From Candidatus Brocadiaceae bacterium (GTDB lineage Bacteria; Planctomycetota; Brocadiia; SM23-32): DNA of 51,169 bases. The notes below the pieces were generated by a model that worked only from the letters and a program-made list of their open reading frames with translations, did no database searches and was not told the origin of the DNA. A program made the position numbers and the translations under genes. Of this stretch, positions 43,883 through 51,169 are shown one piece after another (within the stretch, counting starts at the first letter, position 1; each line of letters begins with the position of its first letter). The stretch is taken from contig JAAYEJ010000008.1 in assembly GCA_012728835.1 (NCBI GenBank), positions 1 through 51,169 on the forward strand. The letters are read 5' to 3'.

Positions 43883-45577
43883 TCAGACATAGCCGAGCGC
43901 GCGGAGCCTCTCCCGAATCAGGTCGTCGGCCGGCTGCGGCGTCTCCAGTCGGATGGGCGCCGGCTCGAAGGCCCCTCCGTCGTGCTCCCACCAGGGCACG
44001 CGCCGCAGAAGCTCCGTGCTCCACCGACATTCATGCCCGAAATGCCCGTCCTCGCCAAGCAGTTCCCCGTGGTCCGCCGTCACGATCGCACGCCCCTTCA
44101 GATGCGGCAGCAGACCGCGCACCGATTCCCAGACCAGCCTCAGGTTGCCGTCGTAGGCACGGCGGACCTCGCCCCAGTCCAGCTCGCCCCGGAGCACGGC
44201 CTCCTCGGGGTCGGGCAGGCGCCTGAGCGCCTGCAGGAAGGGGTCGCGCGCCGTGCCCGTGCGGCCGGCCCCCAGCTCGGGGCTGCCGATGTACGGCGCG
44301 TGCGGCTGCATGTAGTGCACGATCATGCGGGCCGGCTGGCCGTGCGCGGCCAGGTACGCCCGCAGTTCGTCGCCGAGCGCGTCCGGGTGCACGGTCGGGA
44401 TGCCGGCCGCGCCGTGGCGGTCCCAACGCGTGCGCCAGGCGCTCAGCAGCCGCACGCCGCGCACGCCGCAGGCCGCGCAGTCCCGGTCGATCACCGGGTT
44501 GGCCGTCACCCAGAGGATGTCCGGCCAGTCGGTCCGGCGCGCGGTCAGACGCCCGAACTCATGCACCCACACACGCGTGCACGGCGCGAGCGACCGCACC
44601 GTGCGCACGCGCGGGTCGATCACCCGCCGGAACGCCTCCGCACGGCAGGCGTCCAGCACGATCAGGACGTTCCACTCGGAGTCCAGCAGGCGCCTCTGGG
44701 AAGGCAGGAAGTAGTAGCCCGTGCCGGCGCGCCGGGCCATCACGGGCAGGTGCGCGGCCAACTGCCGTGCACGCGTGACCGTCGCGCGCACGCGCCCCGC
44801 GCCCTGCTCGGACGCACCGCCCTCGGGACGGCGCCCCTCCGGCTCGGCCGCCGGCCGCTCGGCGCGCACGCAGGAGACGACCACCTGCACGCCGAAGAGC
44901 CCCACGAAACGACGCTCCAGCCATGCCCGCAGCCGGCCCGGAAGAAGCTCCAGGATCCACGGGCACCGGTACTTCGCCGCGACGGTCTCGACCCGGAACC
45001 CGCAGGACGCGAGCAACTCGCGGAACGAGTCCGGCGTGAACCAGTGCAGATGCTCTCCGACGTCGTAAATCCAGTCCCGGGGCGCCTTTCCGCGCAGGAG
45101 CCGCGCCCGGTGGCCGTACCACACGATGTTCGGAAACGAAAAGACGAACCGCGTGGCCGGCCCGCATTCGTCGGCCAGCCGGCGCAGCAGGGCCTGCGGA
45201 TAGCGGAGATGCTCCAGCACCTCGAGCGCCACAACGTAGTCGGCGTCCGCCAGATCGAGCGCGGCCAGCTCCCCGGGCTCCTCGTCCAGGTCGCAGCGGA
45301 CGGTGCGCGCGTAGTTCGGGTCCGCCAGCGCCGGGGCCTCGGCGGACACGTCGGCGCCGTACACCTCGAAGGCGCCGCCGCGACGCGCCAGCAGGTCGCC
45401 CAGGCCCCCGTCGCCGCAGCCCAGGTCGACCACGCGCGTCGGCCGCCCGGGCACGGGCTCCAGGAACCCGGCCGCCAGCGCGATGCGCTCCGGCAGACGG
45501 CCGCCCCGGCCGTCGAGCGTCCGGCCGGCCGCCTTCCGGTGCCGCCAGTAGCCGTCGTAGAAATCCGCCGTCTTCAT
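43883..45577 (-). CDS. Methyltransferase fused to alkaline-phosphatase-superfamily (sulfatase-like) domain
   Basis: 564 residues, two domains with no frameshift. Residues ~1-245: class I SAM-dependent methyltransferase (RVVDLGCGDGGLGDLLA for SAM binding, ADYVVALEVLEHLRYP, then HLHWFTPDSFRELLASCGF typical of sugar methyltransferases). Residues ~275-564: sulfatase-like domain with LIVLDACRAEAFRR, candidate nucleophile segment SLAPCTRVWVHEFG, MIVHYMQPHAPY and IVTADHGELLGEDGHFGHE. A charged linker joins them. It begins 27 bases after wzt, so it is probably made with the exporter; by analogy with WbdD (methyltransferase-kinase) it might cap or modify the chain end. That function is inference. Confidence 0.88.
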   Translation of the reverse strand: MKTADFYDGYWRHRKAAGRTLDGRGGRLPERIALAAGFLEPVPGRPTRVVDLGCGDGGLGDLLARRGGAFEVYGADVSAEAPALADPNYARTVRCDLDEEPGELAALDLADADYVVALEVLEHLRYPQALLRRLADECGPATRFVFSFPNIVWYGHRARLLRGKAPRDWIYDVGEHLHWFTPDSFRELLASCGFRVETVAAKYRCPWILELLPGRLRAWLERRFVGLFGVQVVVSCVRAERPAAEPEGRRPEGGASEQGAGRVRATVTRARQLAAHLPVMARRAGTGYYFLPSQRRLLDSEWNVLIVLDACRAEAFRRVIDPRVRTVRSLAPCTRVWVHEFGRLTARRTDWPDILWVTANPVIDRDCAACGVRGVRLLSAWRTRWDRHGAAGIPTVHPDALGDELRAYLAAHGQPARMIVHYMQPHAPYIGSPELGAGRTGTARDPFLQALRRLPDPEEAVLRGELDWGEVRRAYDGNLRLVWESVRGLLPHLKGRAIVTADHGELLGEDGHFGHECRWSTELLRRVPWWEHDGGAFEPAPIRLETPQPADDLIRERLRALGYV

Positions 45578-45604
45578 CGTTGCGCGTCGTCCCCGTCCGT
45601 GCGT

Positions 45605-46903
45605 TTACCCGATCTCACGCAGTCCCGACTCGCCGGCCGGCACCTCCCAACTGTGCGGCAGCGCGATGGGCGACCATCGCACGCTCGGCGGGTCGCCGCT
45701 CCCGTAGATGTCCCGGGGTGAGACCTCGAACTCGCCCGCGTGCGCGGCCTCGTGCACCAGGCCCTCGCCCTGCACGCGCAGCGCCGCGCCCAGGACGTGC
45801 CGGCCCGCCGACAGCGGCAGGCCGGGCACGACGACGTCCACCCGGTGCGTGCCCGCCTCGCAGTCGAGCTGGCGCCCGGCCCCGGCCCGCAGGCCGAACC
45901 CCAGCAGGCGCGCGCCCTCCGGCGTCGAGACCGTCACCAGGGGCGTCACGGTCACGCGCCCCGCGCACTCGAAGTGCACGCGCAGGCGCACGCAGTCGCC
46001 CGTGCAGACCGCGGCGGGGGGCTCGCCGTGCTCGTCGAGCACCTCCACGCAGGCCACCCGGGCGGGCGGAGGCGGCTCCGGGCGCGCCACGGGGAACCGG
46101 AACCCCGACGCCCCGGCCTCCGGCGCCTCCGCGCGCATGCGCGCCAGGTAGGCGTCCACGGCCTCGTCCGCATCGCCCAGGGCGAGCACCCGCCCGTCGT
46201 GCAGCGCCAGGCCGCGCGTACACAAATGCCGCACCGCCGCCATGTTATGGCTGACGAACAGCACCGTCCGGCCGCCGCGCCCGATGTCCTCCATCTTGCC
46301 CAGGCACCTGCGCTGGAAGGCCACGTCGCCGACGGCCAGGACCTCGTCGATCAGCAGGATCTCCGGTTCCAGATGGGCCGCCACGGCAAACCCCAGCCGC
46401 ACGCGCATGCCGCTCGAGTACCGCTTCACCGGCGTGTCGATGAACGTCTCGATGCCGCTGAAGTCGATGATCTCGTCCAGCTTGCGGTCGATCTCCGCTT
46501 TGCGCATGCCCAGGATCGCGCCGCTCAGGTAGACGTTCTCCCGGCCGGTCAGCTCCAGGTGGAAGCCCGTGCCGACCTCCAGCAGGCTGCCGATGCGGCC
46601 GGCCAGCTCGGCCGTCCCCTCGGTCGGGTCCGTGATGCGCGAGAGGATCTTCAGCAGCGTGGACTTGCCCGCGCCGTTGCGCCCGACCACGCCCAGCACC
46701 TCGCCGGGCGCCACCTCGAACGAGACCTCCCGCAGCGCCCAGATGGCGTCCTCCGGCCGGTGAGACGAACGCCCGAAGCTCCGCAGCCGGTGCACCGGCC
46801 CCAGCACCGCGTCCGTCAGCGCCTCGCGCACCGTGCGGTCGCGCACGCGCGCGCCGATCTGGTAGCGCTTCGAAAGGCCCGAAACCGTGATCGCCGAAGC
46901 CAT
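45605..46903 (-). CDS. wzt: Polysaccharide ABC transporter ATP-binding protein (Wzt) with C-terminal glycan-binding domain
   Basis: 432 residues. N-terminal ATPase (about 1-250): Walker A GRNGAGKST, the teichoic/O-antigen exporter hallmark SLLEVGTGFHLELTGRENVYLSG, signature RYSSGMRVRLGFAVA, Walker B ILLIDEVLAVGD, switch VSHNM. Residues ~275-400 form a beta-sandwich of the Wzt C-terminal type, which in E. coli O8/O9a binds the modified chain end and selects finished polymers for export. The presence of this domain predicts a terminal modification. The permease gene lies directly upstream (89-base gap). Confidence 0.94.
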   Translation of the reverse strand: MASAITVSGLSKRYQIGARVRDRTVREALTDAVLGPVHRLRSFGRSSHRPEDAIWALREVSFEVAPGEVLGVVGRNGAGKSTLLKILSRITDPTEGTAELAGRIGSLLEVGTGFHLELTGRENVYLSGAILGMRKAEIDRKLDEIIDFSGIETFIDTPVKRYSSGMRVRLGFAVAAHLEPEILLIDEVLAVGDVAFQRRCLGKMEDIGRGGRTVLFVSHNMAAVRHLCTRGLALHDGRVLALGDADEAVDAYLARMRAEAPEAGASGFRFPVARPEPPPPARVACVEVLDEHGEPPAAVCTGDCVRLRVHFECAGRVTVTPLVTVSTPEGARLLGFGLRAGAGRQLDCEAGTHRVDVVVPGLPLSAGRHVLGAALRVQGEGLVHEAAHAGEFEVSPRDIYGSGDPPSVRWSPIALPHSWEVPAGESGLREIG

Positions 46904-46992
46904 GCAGACGGCCTCTGGTTCAGGAGGCGCGGAGACGCGCGCCGCGTGCGGGCGCCGTGCCCTGCGCCCCGCCGCGCAACGCCCCATCTCCG

Positions 46993-47868
46993 CTACAGTA
47001 TGTCCGCAAACGAGATCTCCACCTTCCGGAAGTACCTCAGCCCGACCAGCAGCAGAAGGGCCGTCGACGCCGCCGAGACCGCCAGCAGCGTGCCGTCGAG
47101 CGGCCAGCCGGGCAGGATGGCCCGCCGGTAGCCCTCGACGATGCCGCACATGGGGTTCAGCGCGATCAGAAGGCGCAGCCTCGGCGCCTCCACGATCCGC
47201 GCCGACCAGATCAACGGCGTGGCGTAGAACCAGACCTGCAGCAGGAAGGGGACGATGTGCCGGAAGTCCCGGTAGGCGGCGTTCAGCGCGCTGATCAGCA
47301 CCCCGACGCCCGTCGCCGCCATCGCCGTCAGCACCGCCAGCGGCACCACCGCCAGCAGGCCGACGCCCGGCGCGTGCCCATACCAGACCATCAGCCCGGC
47401 CAGCACCAGCAGGCTCAACGCAAAGTCCATGGCGGCCCCGGCCACGGCCGACAGCGGGATGACAAGGCGCGGGAAGTAGACCTTCTGCACCAGGTTCGCG
47501 CTGACCACCACGCTCTCGCTGGAACGCCGCAGCGACTCGCTGAAGAACTGCCACGGAAGCAGGCCGGCGAACAGGAAGACGGGGTACGGATACCCCTCCG
47601 ACGTCGTGCCCATCAGCCGCCGGTCGATCCCCAGCAGGCTCCGGAACACGAGCGTGAGCACGACCATGGACACCAGCGGCTGCAGGATGGCCCAGAGCGC
47701 GCCCAGCACCGTCTGCTTGTAGCGCACCTTCACGTCGCGCCAGGCCAGGAAGAACAGCAGCTCCCGGCCGTGCCAGAGCTCGCGCCAGTTGACGGCCGGC
47801 CATCCCCCGCGCGGCCGGATGACCACGCGCTCGGGCAGTGCGCGCAGATTGCCGGGTGAACTCGCCAC
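46993..47868 (-). CDS. wzm: Polysaccharide ABC transporter permease (Wzm)
   Basis: 291 residues, ABC-2 type, six membrane helices. N-terminal ELWHGRELLFFLAWRDVKVRYKQTVLGALWAILQP is the family signature; PFLLQVWFYATPLIW and LNPMCGIVEGYRRAIL are further family blocks. Exports lipid-linked polysaccharide across the inner membrane with Wzt. The GTG start at 47868 follows AAAGGA by 6-7 bases; an ATG 16 codons further up lacks support. Confidence 0.94.
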   Translation of the reverse strand: MASSPGNLRALPERVVIRPRGGWPAVNWRELWHGRELLFFLAWRDVKVRYKQTVLGALWAILQPLVSMVVLTLVFRSLLGIDRRLMGTTSEGYPYPVFLFAGLLPWQFFSESLRRSSESVVVSANLVQKVYFPRLVIPLSAVAGAAMDFALSLLVLAGLMVWYGHAPGVGLLAVVPLAVLTAMAATGVGVLISALNAAYRDFRHIVPFLLQVWFYATPLIWSARIVEAPRLRLLIALNPMCGIVEGYRRAILPGWPLDGTLLAVSAASTALLLLVGLRYFRKVEISFADIL

Positions 47869-47937
47869 AACTCGTCCTTTCGCAGCGGCCCGTGGGCCGC
47901 GGCCCGTCGTCCGCACCGGGCGGGCCGTGCCGCCGGC

Positions 47938-49047
47938 CTACGCGCCGAGGGACCGCTTCACCGTCTTGATCACGTACTCCACCTGCTCGTCCGACAGGTC
48001 CGGATGGATCGGCAGGCTCAGTTCCTCCCGCGCCCAGGCGGCCGCCTCGGGCAGGCCGGCGGGCGCGCAGCGCGGGGCCGGCTCGCGCATCGCCTCCAGG
48101 TCCGGGATGGGGATCGGGTAGTGGATGCCCGTGCCGACACCCGCCTCGGTCAGCCGCTTCTGCAGCGCGTCTCGCCGGTCCGTGCGGATGGCGTACTGAT
48201 GCCAGACGCACGAGGCCCACTCGGCCTCATGCGGCGTCGCCACCCCCGTGTCGGCCAGGGCCTTCGTGTAGCGGGCGGCGATGCGCCGGCGCACGCCGTT
48301 CCAGGTGTCCAGATGCGGCAGCTTCACGTTCAGGACGGCCCCCTGGAAGCCGGTCATGCGGTAGTTGTAGCCGACCCGTGCATGGCGGTAGCGCGCGTTC
48401 TGGCCGTGGTTGCGCAGCATGCGCGCCCGCTCGGCCAGCTCGGGGTCGTCGGTCACCAGGGCGCCGCCCTCGCCGTAGGCGCCCAGGTTCTTCGTCGGGT
48501 AGAAGCTGAAGGCACCCGCCCGCCCGAGCGCGCCGACCTTGTGCCCCTTGTAGAGCGCCCCGTGCGCCTGGCAGGCGTCCTCGACGACCGGCACGCCGTG
48601 CGCGTCGGCCAGCGCGAGCAGCGGGTCCATGTCCGCCGGATGCCCGAACAGGTGCACGGGCATGATCGCGCGCGTGCGCTCGGTGATGAGTTCCTCCACG
48701 CGCGCCACGTCGATGCAGGCCGTGCGGCGGTCCACGTCGGCGAAGACCGGCCGGGCGCCGGTGTAGAGGATCACCTCGGCGGTGGCGAAGAAGCTCATCG
48801 GCGTCGTGATCACCTCGTCCCCCTCGCCCACGTCCAGGGCCAGCAGGGCCAGGTGCAGCGCGGCCGTGCCGGACTGCACGGCCACGCAGTGCCCGGCCTC
48901 GCAGTAGGCGGCCCAGTCGCGCTCGAACTGCTCCACCTCCGGCCCGAGCGCGAACGCCGAGCTTCGGCATACGCGCCTGAGCGCCGCGTCGATCTCCGCC
49001 TCCAGCCCCGCATACTGCGCCTTCAGGTCCAGTATCGGTACGTTCAT
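47938..49047 (-). CDS. DegT/DnrJ/EryC1/StrS family aminotransferase
   Basis: 369 residues. PLP-dependent nucleotide-sugar aminotransferase (keto-sugar to amino sugar). VAVQSGTAALHLAL binds the cofactor phosphate, VVEDACQAHGA has the Asp that pairs with the PLP ring, and FSFYPTKNLGAYGEGG carries the lysine that forms the Schiff base; YNYRMTGFQGA follows. The product would be an amino-deoxy sugar donor, implying that the exported glycan contains one. Gap of 10 bases from the upstream regulator. Confidence 0.94.
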   Translation of the reverse strand: MNVPILDLKAQYAGLEAEIDAALRRVCRSSAFALGPEVEQFERDWAAYCEAGHCVAVQSGTAALHLALLALDVGEGDEVITTPMSFFATAEVILYTGARPVFADVDRRTACIDVARVEELITERTRAIMPVHLFGHPADMDPLLALADAHGVPVVEDACQAHGALYKGHKVGALGRAGAFSFYPTKNLGAYGEGGALVTDDPELAERARMLRNHGQNARYRHARVGYNYRMTGFQGAVLNVKLPHLDTWNGVRRRIAARYTKALADTGVATPHEAEWASCVWHQYAIRTDRRDALQKRLTEAGVGTGIHYPIPIPDLEAMREPAPRCAPAGLPEAAAWAREELSLPIHPDLSDEQVEYVIKTVKRSLGA

Positions 49048-49057
49048 CGGTGCTCTC

Positions 49058-49684
49058 TCACAGGGTCACTGACCCGCCCGCCTCCGGACGGGCGAAGATC
49101 CATACCATCCGCTGCTCGGCCGCCACGCGCTCCGGCAGGAAACGCGGCCCCATCGGGTTGTGCGGATCGAACGCCGTGACGATGATCCGCTCGGCCTCCG
49201 AACGGGCCGCCTCCGAGGGCGATCGCACGGTACAGTCGAAGAACGTGCGCCCGGCCCGCACGGGGTCGAAGACGTCCACCAGCTCCAGCCCCCACTCGCG
49301 CACCCCGAGGTAGGCGATCTCGGCGAGTTCGCCGACGCCCAGAAAGGCCACGCGGCGCACGCCGGACTCGCGCAGGTCGCGACACACCTGGGCCGAGCGG
49401 CGCCGGGCCTCCCGGTAGAACTCGAAGCTGAACTCCAGGAACTCGCGCGTCAGCCGGGCCTTCTCGGCGATGCCGCGGGGCGTCAGGAAGTAGCGCCAGC
49501 GCCGCGCGTTCTCCTTGCGCACGTGCACCAGACCGCGCTCGACCAGCCCGCCGAGCAGCTTGTGGGCCAGCTTGACGCTCACGCCGAGCTTCGAGGCCGC
49601 CACGCGCCGGGGCAGTTCCTCGGCCTGCTCCAGGTGCTCGAGCAGCTTCAGCTCGTAGTAGCGATGGGAGTCGGGCGAATCCAT
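49058..49684 (-). CDS. Winged-helix transcriptional regulator with Rossmann-like C-terminal domain
   Basis: 208 residues. Residues ~8-75 are a winged helix (ELKLLEHLEQAEELPRRVAASKLGVSVKLAHKLLGGLVERGLVHVRKENARRWRYF), close to the MarR-type regulators found in EPS clusters. Residues ~80-105 form a helix, and from ~108 a Rossmann-like fold starts (VAFLGVGELAEIAYLG, then LELVDVFDP), which could sense a nucleotide, NAD or nucleotide sugar. First gene of the polysaccharide run. Two perfect palindromes in its promoter suggest that it controls its own transcription. GGAAGG precedes the ATG. Confidence 0.82.
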   Translation of the reverse strand: MDSPDSHRYYELKLLEHLEQAEELPRRVAASKLGVSVKLAHKLLGGLVERGLVHVRKENARRWRYFLTPRGIAEKARLTREFLEFSFEFYREARRRSAQVCRDLRESGVRRVAFLGVGELAEIAYLGVREWGLELVDVFDPVRAGRTFFDCTVRSPSEAARSEAERIIVTAFDPHNPMGPRFLPERVAAEQRMVWIFARPEAGGSVTL

Positions 49685-49694
49685 GGCGCCTTCC

Positions 49695-49719
49695 GTAACG
49701 TTACCGCCTGTAACGTTAC
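49695..49719 (-). promoter_or_regulatory. Double operator: two GTAACGTTAC palindromes
   Basis: The perfect 10-bp palindrome GTAACGTTAC occurs at 49695-49704 and 49710-49719, starts 15 bases apart, each followed by CG on the plus strand. The distal copy covers the -10 element and the proximal copy the expected start point of the regulator gene's promoter, 11 bases before its ATG. Typical of autorepression by a dimeric winged-helix protein; binding is inferred. Confidence 0.7.
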
Positions 49720-49742
49720 CGCAAAGCGCGCCCCGGTGTCAA
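49713..49742 (-). promoter_or_regulatory. Promoter of the polysaccharide locus regulator
   Basis: On the minus strand TTGACA (49742-49737) is followed after 18 bases by TAACGT (49718-49713), part of the distal palindrome. Predicted transcription start near 49706, leader about 22 bases. Confidence 0.55.
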
Positions 49743-49752
49743 TGGTCACGGC

Positions 49753-49791
49753 CACGCAATTTGTCCCAACTGGACACGCAATTTGTCCCAA
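49753..49791 (-). repeat. 17-bp direct repeat with 22-bp period upstream of the -35
   Basis: CACGCAATTTGTCCCAA at 49753-49769 and again at 49775-49791. The 22-bp period places both copies on one face of the helix, about 11-50 bases upstream of the -35 hexamer, the usual place for an activator. An attachment or other recombination site is the alternative, as phage-like genes begin just beyond. Confidence 0.7.
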
Positions 49792-49876
49792 ACTTCCGCA
49801 AACTCGGGGCGGTGGGCGTACACACCATCAGCGCGACCGGGGGGCCGGCCTGCCAAAAGGATACTATACAAACGCC

Positions 49877-50236
49877 TCAGCGCGGGGGCCGCGCGGGGGC
49901 GCCTCTGTGGTGCGTGCGGCCTGCCGGTACACCGCCGCTGCAGAGGGCGTGCAGGGCCGCCGCATGGCCCGTGCCGAGGGCCTGCACGGCCGCGTCATAG
50001 CGCTCCCGGCCATAGCGGCCCAGCACCATGAGCCGGGGCGCTATGCCCAGGACGCCGCACATGGCCCGCTCGCCGTCTGACAGCGCCGAGTTGAGCACGG
50101 CCGCGGGCAAGGGGGCCTCGGCTTCCTGTGCGCCGCCTGGGGCCGCTGTGGGCCGCCTGGCGGCGCGTCCTCGCTCGAACGTCGCGCGGTCGATGCCCAG
50201 AAGCCGGCAGATCCCGTCAATGCTCAGGTCCGACAT
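49877..50236 (-). CDS. Phage-like small protein
   Basis: 119 residues from ATG 50236 with GAGGAG 7 bases upstream. N-terminal DLSIDGICRLLGIDRATFERGRA and the later LSDGERAMCGVLGIAPRLMVLGRYG resemble the short helical motifs (L[ST]xEExAVCRxLGI) found near the end of Mu-like head protease/scaffold proteins, repeated twice here in degenerate form. The C-terminus is basic and low-complexity. Function not established; phage origin is inferred from this motif and from its neighbours on the same strand. Confidence 0.55.
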   Translation of the reverse strand: MSDLSIDGICRLLGIDRATFERGRAARRPTAAPGGAQEAEAPLPAAVLNSALSDGERAMCGVLGIAPRLMVLGRYGRERYDAAVQALGTGHAAALHALCSGGVPAGRTHHRGAPARPPR

Positions 50237-50396
50237 GCTCGGTCTCCTCATCCTGCTCCTGCAGCTCGCGGCGCGCCTCCGCTTCCGTCTTGGCGCGCCG
50301 GCTGCACCCGTAGGCAATCGTGCCCACCAGGCGCGTCGAGTTGCGCCGGGTGCGCTCAATCAGGCGGTCGAGGAACTCTGTGCGCTCATTGCGCAT
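50217..50396 (-). CDS. Small 59-residue protein between phage-like genes
   Basis: ATG 50396 lies one base after the upstream gene's stop (TGATATG) with GGGAG 6 bases upstream; the frame ends 20 bases inside the next gene. The product is highly charged and helical (RNERTEFLDRLIERTRRN, AKTEAEARRELQEQDEE). The tight packing and good ribosome site argue that it is real, as in phage gene clusters. No family recognised. Confidence 0.5.
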   Translation of the reverse strand: MRNERTEFLDRLIERTRRNSTRLVGTIAYGCSRRAKTEAEARRELQEQDEETEHVGPEH

Positions 50397-50397
50397 A

Positions 50398-51169
50398 TCA
50401 CGCTCCCGCCGTTCCCAGGGCCTTCAGGCGGCGTTCCAGCTTCGCCTGGTCGCGCTGCAGGATCTTCATCTCCGAGGCGACGTTGAACAGTTGCTGTCCC
50501 ACCTCCCCCAGGGTCTGCCGCGTCTCCCGGATCGCGTCGACAGCCGCCTGGCCGTGCTCCTTGACGCCCGCGCTGATCTCGTCGATCCGCCCGGCCTCCT
50601 CGCTCAGCCGCCGCCCGGCATCGCTGACACCCACGGCGACCTGGCCCAGCAGGTCGGCGCCGGCACGGGCCAGGTCGAACCCTCCCGCCTCCGCGCGCGA
50701 GAGCCTCGCCCCCCGCAGGTAGTATTCGCGCTCGTCGGGCGTGAGGTTCTCCCACGGCCCCTCCGGCGCGCGCCAGGCCCCCCGGCGCCGATCTTCCTCG
50801 TAGTACTTCCTCGCCCGCCCCTCCAGGATGCGTTCCTCCGCGCGCCGGAGGGACACGGACACCGACGCCCCCATGCGGGCCAGCACCTTGGCCAGGGACT
50901 GCGCCAGGCCGGCGCCCACGTAATCCCACAGGCGCAGGAAGATCACGCGGATCTCGCCCGCCGCCCAGCGGAACGCCTCGACCAGCGCCGTGGCCAGCGG
51001 GCCGAACTCCCAGCCCTCATCGCCCTTGCGCGCGAACAGGCCGGCCAGCGTGCCCAGCTGCGAGCGCACGAACCCTGCCAGGTCGGACAGCGCCGCCTTC
51101 AGGTTGTCGAACGACCAGTCCCGCGTGGTCAGCCACTCCAGGCTGCGCCGCAGGCCCCGATCCAGCGCA
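50398..51169 (-). CDS. Probable phage tail tape-measure-like protein, C-terminal part (5' end beyond window)
   Basis: The minus-strand frame stays open to the right edge, so at least 256 residues of a larger protein are seen. Visible: a helical segment with repeated LxxxLxxL spacing and a possible hydrophobic stretch (WAAGEIRVIFLRLWDYVGAGLAQSL), then a long charged, Ala/Glu-rich helical tail ending in coiled coil (QLFNVASEMKILQRDQAKLERRLKAL). Such composition is usual for the end of tape-measure proteins, but no signature motif is present, so this is a guess from composition and from the compact gene arrangement behind it. Confidence 0.45.
   Translation of the reverse strand, partial: ALDRGLRRSLEWLTTRDWSFDNLKAALSDLAGFVRSQLGTLAGLFARKGDEGWEFGPLATALVEAFRWAAGEIRVIFLRLWDYVGAGLAQSLAKVLARMGASVSVSLRRAEERILEGRARKYYEEDRRRGAWRAPEGPWENLTPDEREYYLRGARLSRAEAGGFDLARAGADLLGQVAVGVSDAGRRLSEEAGRIDEISAGVKEHGQAAVDAIRETRQTLGEVGQQLFNVASEMKILQRDQAKLERRLKALGTAGA

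Noticed and set aside
36022-49047. Recently transferred island judged by base composition
   Set aside because: By eye GC content and codon choice in the polysaccharide locus do not differ from the flanking conserved genes, so recent transfer is not supported.
49753-49791. CRISPR array
   Set aside because: Only two copies of a 17-mer with a 5-base gap; no spacers and no cas genes.

Overview
The window is a 51 kb stretch of a high-GC, densely coded bacterial chromosome from a Gram-negative, LPS-making organism. BamA, Skp/OmpH, an LpxC-FabZ fusion and LpxA show an outer membrane with lipid A. The LpxC-FabZ fusion, the NPCBM-domain protein, the DUF4230 protein and the cmk-plsC-rpsA-sigma order fit the PVC group, most likely a planctomycete; this is inference from gene content, since no rRNA is present. 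No tRNA, rRNA, CRISPR array or complete insertion sequence was seen.

Layout. (1) 1-5185, plus strand: the C-terminal half of an ABC-F ATPase, an AsmA-like membrane-anchored protein, a GlsB/YeaQ small membrane protein, a YihY/BrkB protein, smpB and a PIG-L deacetylase. (2) 5211-9471, minus strand: a likely four-gene operon with a Gfo/Idh/MocA oxidoreductase, a MoxR ATPase, a mannitol-dehydrogenase-type enzyme and an aldo/keto reductase. (3) 9643-15178, plus strand: rpsO and pnp behind a clear sigma-70 promoter, a sigma-54 activator whose receiver domain has lost its phosphorylation site, an intergenic region that looks like a small structured RNA gene with its own promoter and terminator, and an orphan ABC ATPase. 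(4) 15264-21194, minus strand: a LOG-family gene, then cmk, plsC, rpsA, a sigma-70 factor and apt. (5) 21301-24449: small accessory genes with well-formed promoters, including a SHOCT-like protein, a DUF4230/nitroreductase group with a possible 23-residue membrane peptide, and an NPCBM protein. (6) 24497-34993, plus strand: one long run from a consensus promoter, rplY, pth, rpsF, ssb, rplI, dnaB, bamA, skp, lpxC/fabZ, lpxA and a TrkA-type K+ channel regulator, linking translation, replication and outer-membrane biogenesis. rpsR, usually next to rplI, is absent.

(7) 35016-49742, minus strand: a surface-polysaccharide locus of the ABC-transporter type. A winged-helix regulator with a Rossmann-like C-terminus is followed by a DegT/DnrJ sugar aminotransferase, the Wzm permease and Wzt ATPase (with a C-terminal glycan-binding domain), a methyltransferase fused to an alkaline-phosphatase-superfamily domain, six glycosyltransferase domains in five genes (two GT2 domains fused in tandem), a sulfatase-like enzyme and galE. 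Most of the glycosyltransferase genes overlap their neighbours by 4-8 bases, indicating translational coupling. The regulator's promoter carries two perfect GTAACGTTAC palindromes over the -10 and start site, and a 17-bp direct repeat just upstream of the -35. (8) 49877-51169, minus strand: three genes with a bacteriophage-like look, the largest running off the right edge.

The most interesting points are the methyltransferase/phosphatase-superfamily fusion directly behind wzt (a possible chain-terminating enzyme, by analogy with WbdD), the candidate hairpin RNA at 14110-14240, the phosphorylation-dead NtrC-type activator, and the double operator/direct-repeat control region of the polysaccharide locus.
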